Shown piece by piece: positions 58,284 to 64,000 of a DNA stretch of 64,000 nt. The first letter of the stretch is position 1, and each line of letters opens with the position of its first letter. The position numbers and the translations under genes are program-made. The notes under the pieces were generated by a model. The model was not told the DNA's origin. It saw nothing but the letters and a program-made list of their open reading frames with translations, and made no database searches. The DNA is taken from the NCBI GenBank assembly GCA_009363875.1, contig CM018695.1, positions 60,817,433 to 60,881,432 of the forward strand, in the 5' to 3' direction. The DNA is from Mikania micrantha (lineage: Eukaryota; Streptophyta; Magnoliopsida; Asterales; Asteraceae).

Positions 58284-59177
58284 GATATGTTGTTTAATCG
58301 ATTCCTAATCACGAAATTGATACAATCCAAAAACGTTTTCGAAAAACGAGTATAAACAGTGGGTCGTTTTTCCACAAAACCTTAAAACTGGTTCGTTTTT
58401 CGTAAAAACGTGAATTTGGTGTGTTTTTCGTAAACCTAGAAATTTTCGGACTTAAAAGTATTCAAAATAAAAGTACACGTTTTTAAGTGTACTCGAAATT
58501 TAAATTACCCGAAATTTAAATTACCCAAAATTACATTAAATTTAAAAGTAGTCGAAATTTGAATTTCACGAAATAAGGTATTCGAATAACAGTTCTCGAA
58601 AATCTAAAATACTCGAAAATCTAAGAGTGCACGAAAATTTGAATGTACACGAAATTTGCTTAAACTCAGTAACAAGTGTTTCACTTATGCCCAAAGGTGA
58701 TGTGTTACATCTTATTATTTGAGTCTTATTAAGCATTGTCACTTACTTGTGTTTATCCTTAAACATTAGATATTAACATGACATCATTAGCCTTAAAGCA
58801 TGTATGTTCACTTCTGCCCAAAGGTGATGCGTTACATATATGTTTGCAAACTTAACATATGCATAATGCTTATAAATGTCTCACTTCTGCCCAAATGTGA
58901 TGTGTTACATTTCTAATGCACATTTTATTTTCTAACTAAATTGTTCCTAATACTTAGATGAATGGTTATTGACCAAAGTGAAACCCATTTGTTTAAGTAG
59001 AACATAATCTAGTCTATTAATTTGATGTTATAGTAGACTTCTTATCACAGCTTTATTACTATAATGGTCCTTATATATGCCTGCCTTAGATCTAAGTTAC
59101 CCCATATATCACTCTAAGTTCTTCTATAGCTTTAGTATATTACTCTTTCTCATCTAATTTGATTCACATCTCCCAAT
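58284..59177 (+). other. Copia 5' untranslated region
   Basis: Between primer site and gag. Contains direct repeats of GTTCACTTCTGCCCAAAGGTGATG type (near 58,678, 58,808 and 58,879, each with TGCCCAAA and GTGATG...TTACAT) and ACGAAATT-rich runs at 58,440-58,660. Noncoding. Confidence 0.6.
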
Positions 59178-59909
59178 ATGGAAATTGAAACCCTTATCGG
59201 TGCCAACTACTCTGCTTGGAAAGATTCCCTGATGCTGACTCTTGGGATTACTGAGTTTGATTACGCACTGAGAGAGCCTGCACCTCCTGCCCTTACTGAC
59301 AAAAGCACTGCTGAAGCTAAGCTACTCCATGAGAAATGGGAAAAGGCTAATAGGATGGCGCTAATGTTTATCAAGAACTCTATCAGCCCAATCATCAGAG
59401 GAGCAATTCCTGATTTGGCTAATGCCAAGGCTTATTTTACTTCTGTAGAGGAACAATTCAAAGGAACCTCCAATGCACATGCTAGCACCCTGATCATGAA
59501 ATTGGTGTCTACAAAGTATGATGGAGTCAGTGGCATTCGTGAGCACATCATGATGATGAACGGCATGGCCCGTAAACTTAAGGGATTAGACATGGAGATC
59601 AGTGATGGTTTCTTGGTTCACTTCATTATGACTTCTCTTCCTGCATCTTATAAGGCTTTCAAGATCAACTACAATACTCATAAAGAGAAGTGGATGATAA
59701 ACGAGTTGATTGCCATGTGCGTACAAGAGGAAGAACATCAGAAGCTCGAGAAACCAGATGTTGCTTACCTGATGGCTGCTGGTTCGACGAAAAGGAAGAA
59801 CAATACTCATAAGGATGCTTCTAAATTCCTTAAGTCCAATGCAGGTGCTTCTTCCAGCTCTAACAATTCCAATGGAAAGCCTTACTGCAGGTTCTGTCGA
59901 AAGGTATGA
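59178..59909 (+). pseudogene. gag: Copia gag
   Basis: 243 codons from ATG. A UBN2/gag-type domain (about 1-190) with YSAWKDSLMLTL near the start is followed by a Lys/Ser/Asn-rich linker and the first half of a CCHC knuckle (CRFC near the end). The codon after K-V in the knuckle is TGA where the family has glycine, so the frame ends before the His and last Cys, which follow in frame. Capsid function is lost or reduced. Confidence 0.88.
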
Positions 59910-60437
59910 CATAAGCAAACAGATTGCCCTGACTTCAAGGAATGGCTGGTTAAGAGAGGTAATCATCTTAGTATGATAATTGAGTCCTTTAATTTAAATG
60001 TTCCAACTAATGCATGGTGGTTTGACTCTGGTTCTATGGTTCATGTGACCAATTCTACTCAGGGATTCCTTACAATCTGGAGGCTGGAAAGAAACCAAAT
60101 AACACTTAAGCTTGGGGATGGAAAAAAACTACCTGTTGCTGCCGTGGGAACCTTAGAATTAATAATAAAAACCAGTCTATGTATTAAACTTTATGATACC
60201 TTATATATTCCTGAAATTTCTAGGAATCTTGTATCAGGAACAAAGTTAGACATGGATGGTTTTTATGTTTCTCACGGTAATGGCAGACTTACTATTGGTT
60301 CTAATTCTCAAGTATTTGGTACTGGTCTTTTGGATGGTGGTCTATATAAATTAGAACTAGATGATGATTTCTCTAGGTCTTTGTTGTCGTATAACATTAA
60401 TGAGAACTCAACAAAGACTAAAGAAAAGGAGACATAA
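59910..60437 (+). pseudogene. pol: Copia protease region
   Basis: Continues after the gag stop. WWFDSGSMVHV (from 60,015) is the aspartic protease active site (DSG), with ISRNLVSG further on as in copia proteases. The frame ends TAA at 60,435-60,437, a few codons before the integrase zinc domain. It processes the polyprotein in intact relatives. Confidence 0.82.
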
Positions 60438-60448
60438 AAACTCCATCC

Positions 60449-61026
60449 ATGTTGTGGCATCAACGTTTAGGCCACATCTCACAAGATCGCTTATCTCGAC
60501 TTGTGAAGAATGAAGTTTTACCTTCTCTTGATTTCACTGATTTTGGAACATGTGTCAAATGTCTCAAAGGCAAAATGACAACAGCAACTAAGAAATGTGC
60601 CACTAGGAGTTCTAATTTATTAGAAATTATTCACACCGATATTAGCAGCCCTTACACCATTGCTGGAATAACTGGACATACTTATTTTATCACTTTTATT
60701 GATGATTATTCTCATTACATATACTTGTATCTAATCAAGGACAAATCTGAATCACTTACAACTTTTAAAGATTATAAAACTAAAGTTGAAAATCAACTGA
60801 ATCTTAAAATAAAAGTTGTGAGATCAGATAGAGGAGGTGAATATTATGGTAGACATACTAATGTGGGTCAGGTTCCTGGTCCATTTTATGAGTTTTGTAA
60901 AGGCAGGGGATCGTGAACCAGTACACCATGCCCGGTAATCCTCAACAAAATGGTGTTGCTGAAAAGAGAAATAGAACCCTAATGAACACGGTGCGTTGTA
61001 TGTTAGCCAACTCAGATTTACCCTCA
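60449..61026 (+). pseudogene. pol: Copia integrase, N-terminal and core
   Basis: GAG-pre-integrase zinc domain with H-x4-H (WHQRLGH) and C-x2-C (CVKC at 35-38 from the first codon shown), then the rve core with D in IHTDIS (64) and D in VVRSDRGG (127). A one-base frame change near 60,905-60,915 moves the rest to another frame, where NGVAEKRNRT holds the catalytic Glu. Further stops follow (about 61,034). Cannot make active integrase. Confidence 0.82.
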
Positions 61027-62100
61027 TTCCTCTAGACCGAGGCCTTAAAGACAGCAGTTCATATACTCAATAGAGTTCCTTCCAAATATGTCCCTAAAAC
61101 TCCTTATGAACTTTGGACAGAAAGGAAACTGAGTCTTAGATATATGAAAGTATGGGGTTGTCTTGCCAAATCTAAACTCTAAAATCCCTTCTTAAAGAAG
61201 CTTGACATGAAAACTGTTACATGTTACTTCATCGGGCATCTCGATCACTCAAAGGGTTATAGTTTCTATTGTCCTACCCATGTCACTAGAATTGTAGAAA
61301 CAAAGCATGCTCATTTCCTTAAGGATTCAAAGGTCAATGGGAGCAGCGAAAATCCTGACTCTGATTTGCAAGAAGTACAAGACGCGGGGGGGAGACACCC
61401 GTCGACTAACTTACCTCCAATCACTCATCTTGTACACCATGCTACTCCAAACTTCACTGCACCTACTCCGACACAATCAGGGCTCACTACTGCTCCAAAT
61501 GTTACCGAGAATGAAGGAACCTCAACTGATCAACATCAAAGCAATACCAACCATGCTGAACCCGCTAATCAACTCAGGAGGTCATCTAGGCCTAAAGTGC
61601 CTACTAACTTTGATGATTATGTATCCTACCTGACTGAAGCTGAAATGGATGCCGGAAAGTTTACTGATCCTACCTCTTATCATGAAGCCATTACTAGTGA
61701 TCAGTCTTTTGAATGGAAGAAATCTATGACTGATGAGCTTGATTCCATGAAGAAGAACGATGTTTGGGATTTGGTAGAAATACCCAACGGAGTAAAACCC
61801 GTAGGGTGTAAATGGGTGTTGAAAACAAAACTGGATCCGAATGGGAACATTGAACGCTTCAAAGCAAGATTGATTGCAAAAGGTTTCACTCAAAAAGAGG
61901 GAATTGACTATCAAGAGACCTTTTCTCCTGTCTCTCGAAAGGATTCCTTAAGGATCGTGATGGCTCTCGTAGCTCATTTTGATTTAGAGCTGCATCAGAT
62001 GGACGTCAAAACTACTTTCCTAAAAGGCGACTTGTATGAAGATGTGTTCATGAAACAGCCTGAGGGCTTCATGCTTGAAGGTCAAGAGCATTTAGTCTGA
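61027..62100 (+). pseudogene. pol: Copia integrase tail and reverse transcriptase, first part
   Basis: Integrase C-terminal part with stops, then a long frame (61,207-62,100): FIGHLDHSKGY (copia IN tail), a Ser/Thr/Pro-rich linker, then RT from about 61,690 with VGCKWVLKTKLDPNG, RFKARLIAKGF, SPVSRKDSLR and HQMDVKTTFLKG. A TGA ends it at 62,098. In relatives a conserved YGLKQ-type block follows here; it is absent, so some RT sequence has been deleted. Confidence 0.85.
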
Positions 62101-63160
62101 AGATCCTAAAGGATCAAGTGGATCAATGCACCTACCTCAAGATGAGTGGGAGCAACTTTACTATACTTGTCCTTTATGTCGATGACATCCTTTTGGCAAG
62201 TAACAGCTTAGATATGTTGCATAAGTCGAAGCGCTTACTTTCGCATAATTTCGACATGAAGGATCTCGGAGATGCCTCTTATGTTATTGGCATCGAAATA
62301 CACTGAGATAGGGTCAATGGAATTTCGGGTTTATCTCAGAAGGCTTACATTGAACGGGTCCTCACACGCTACAACATGCAACACTGCTCTCCCTCTATAG
62401 CTCCAGTAGTTTAGGAGATGTCTTCGGTCCCTTTCAGTGTCCAAAGACTGAGGCTGAAAAGACGCAAATGAGAATGATACCTTATGCATCAGTAGTCGGG
62501 AGCCTTATGTATGCTCAAGTCTGTACTCGTCCTGATATCGCTTACATTGTTGGAATGCTTGGCCTTTATCAGACTAATCCTGGCCTTGATCACTGGAAAA
62601 CAGCTAAGAAAGTGCTTCGATATCTTCAAGGGACAAAAGACTTCAAACTGACTTATAGGAGAAGTGATAATTTGGAAGTGGTTGGTTACTCTGATTCTGA
62701 CTTTGCTAGATGCAAAGATGACAAGAAATCCACTTCAGGGTATATCTTTATGTTAGCAGGCGGACCGATCTCATGAAAGAGTCATAAGCAGCAGCTGACA
62801 ACAACCTCAACTATAATGGCTGAATATGTTGCAGTGCACAATGCGACCTGTCATGGAATGTTGTTAAGAAACCTTATCGCTGGACTCAAAGTCGTTAACT
62901 CTATCTCTAGACCATTGAAGTTTTACTGTGATAACTCAGCAGCCGTTAACTTCTCGAACAGTAACAGTTCTACCGGTGCTAGTTTATATCTTGATACAAA
63001 GTACTTGTTCGTTAGCGAGCGAGTTGAGGAAAATAATATTTGTATTGAGTATATAAGTACTAAAGTTATACTTGCGGATCCGATGACTAAATGTCTTCTT
63101 CCTAAGATATTCGAAGAACATGTTTCGAAGATGGGCTTATGTAAAGACCTTATTGCATAA
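62101..63160 (+). pseudogene. pol: Copia RT catalytic part and RNase H
   Basis: Resumes after the deletion with the catalytic box VLYVDDILL (about 62,167-62,193). Two stops (62,304, 62,412) interrupt the region before VGSLMYAQVCTRPDIAY. RNase H follows, with SDSDFARCKDDKKSTSGYIF (from 62,693), FYCDNSAAV and a terminal ADPMTK near 63,076. It ends at 63,160, 313 bp before the 3' LTR. Another stop lies near 62,774. Reverse transcriptase/RNase H domains of intact copies make the cDNA. Confidence 0.85.
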
Positions 63161-63458
63161 TGTATTTACTTATGATTAATGAAATTTCCTCACTTATTTG
63201 ATTTGTTTTTCTCTAAATATATGTTTATGCATGCCTAATGACATATAAACACTAATAACACAAATCATTCGTTAAAGGGCTTACTTCTTAATTGATCCTA
63301 ATTTAAGTTTTAAATTTGTATTGTAGTATGATTAATGGGGGTCTTGAATTAAATAATTGATTCAATGACTGTATTTCTCTGCTATAATTACAATTTAGAA
63401 CTAAAATGAGTATTATCACTCTGCAGACTTATTTAATGCTCATAATAAATAATCACTT
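63161..63458 (+). other. Copia 3' untranslated region
   Basis: AT-rich noncoding sequence between the pol stop and the polypurine tract. Confidence 0.7.
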
Positions 63459-63473
63459 GGCCAAGTGGGAGAA
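63459..63473 (+). other. Polypurine tract
   Basis: GGCCAAGTGGGAGAA directly before the 3' LTR; AAGTGGGAGA is the usual plant copia tract. Confidence 0.85.
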
Positions 63474-63897
63474 TGTAAGACTAAATATTTACAATATGGC
63501 CCTCATGATTATTTAACTAAATAGATCAATTACTTAATTACCCCTAGCAAATAGATAATTATTTGATGGACGTAATTATCCTTATTTATCATAATTAGGG
63601 TTTCCCTTTGGGTGTATATAAATACGAGGTAAATGGCTCCTAATCAAGGTTACTCACTCTTAACATCATCATCACGAGTCTCCTCATCTCTAGACTATTC
63701 GTGAACCTCCCTAACCAAGCCTCTCATCTTATTCCATCCTCACCGTACACCCTAAACGGGAACCCAGTCAGATCGTCTCAGGAATCATGTCTGGAATCAA
63801 CAACACATTCACTGAATTCACAGGTTTCATCTAATCTCTATTTCATTGTTGTTTTCTTGTTCATGTTTGAATCTGAATCAAAGGAATCGATCCAACA
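63474..63897 (+). repeat. 3' LTR of the copia element
   Basis: 424 bp, TGTAAGACTAAAT to CCAACA. About 4-5 percent different from the 5' LTR by eye, mostly transitions. Confidence 0.95.
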
Positions 63898-63902
63898 TAA
63901 CC
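63898..63902. repeat. Target-site duplication TAACC, right
   Basis: Identical to 57,841-57,845. Confidence 0.9.
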
Positions 63903-64000
63903 GACTCATTCGGTTATTATTATGGTATAATAAATGGCTAAGCCAAACCAAGTCACATCTCTACTTTCATCTCATGTTCCTCTCTCACATGCCTCATCTA
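63903..64000. other. Flank right of the copia element
   Basis: Short flank; nothing recognisable before the window ends. Confidence 0.4.

Larger units (their letters stand above)
57846..63897 (+). mobile_element. Ty1/copia LTR retrotransposon, full-length but defective
   Basis: 6,052 bp between perfect duplications TAACC (57,841-57,845 and 63,898-63,902). Two 424-bp LTRs (TGTAAGAC...CCAACA) differ at about 19 sites by eye, so it is clearly older than the gypsy insertion. Domain order GAG-PR-IN-RT-RNaseH defines copia. Primer site and polypurine tract are in place. The coding region is broken by a stop in the gag zinc knuckle, stops and a frameshift in integrase, and loss of part of RT. Confidence 0.95.

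Overview
This window looks like an intergenic stretch of a repeat-rich flowering-plant nuclear genome. A eudicot is likely. The LTR termini and the TA-flanked small elements recall Asteraceae genomes, but that family assignment is a guess from memory. I see no intact host gene. Almost everything attributable is transposable-element sequence in nested layers, separated by AT-rich DNA with nothing recognisable.

Layout. 1-17,067: nested LTR retrotransposons. An LTR end (1-989) abuts a second plus-sense LTR (990-1720 continuing at 15,170-17,067). That second LTR is split by a 13.4-kb minus-strand Ty3/gypsy element (1721-15,169) with 3.9-kb LTRs, an ATGCT target duplication, an iMet-type primer site and a broken gag-pol. 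The gypsy pol is itself split by a 693-bp hAT element. 17,068-19,226: a PIF/Harbinger-like remnant, an (AAT)n tract and a degenerate tandem repeat. 19,227-26,735: a chain of four small inverted-repeat elements (A-D), each bounded by (TA)n tracts; element A holds a 4,960-bp solo LTR (19,546-24,505; duplication TTCGA). 26,736-31,043: further LTRs of the same superfamily, a hAT-like miniature element and a second copy of element A. 31,800-39,020: a decayed RTE-type LINE, a second Harbinger-like fragment, another LINE remnant split by a CACTA element and a hAT element, and a possible SINE. 41,762-49,652: a second chain of TA-flanked elements (G, H, I, J, K); G is 5.4 kb and carries a Ulp1-type protease fragment plus many GATTACA-like palindromes. 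50,170-53,160: the only host-gene-like sequence, a frameshifted BAH1/NLA-like SPX fragment without its RING domain, near a tRNA-derived SINE with a 17-bp duplication. 54,370-57,640: an LTR end, a Cassandra-type 5S-RNA-bearing solo LTR, a possible Helitron end, a second SINE copy and a LINE scrap. 57,846-63,897: a complete but defective Ty1/copia element (424-bp LTRs, duplication TAACC).

How the parts relate. Exact target duplications and TIRs date the insertions relative to each other: hAT into gypsy into an older LTR; solo LTR into element A; CACTA and hAT into a LINE. The most unusual signal is the pair of back-to-back (TA)n-flanked element chains, together with the spaced palindrome TTACA-N4-TGTAA, which recurs inside otherwise different members (D, G, K, partly H). 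That suggests a shared recognition system using TA microsatellites as repeated landing sites. All coordinates and counts were read by eye; no alignment or database search was run.
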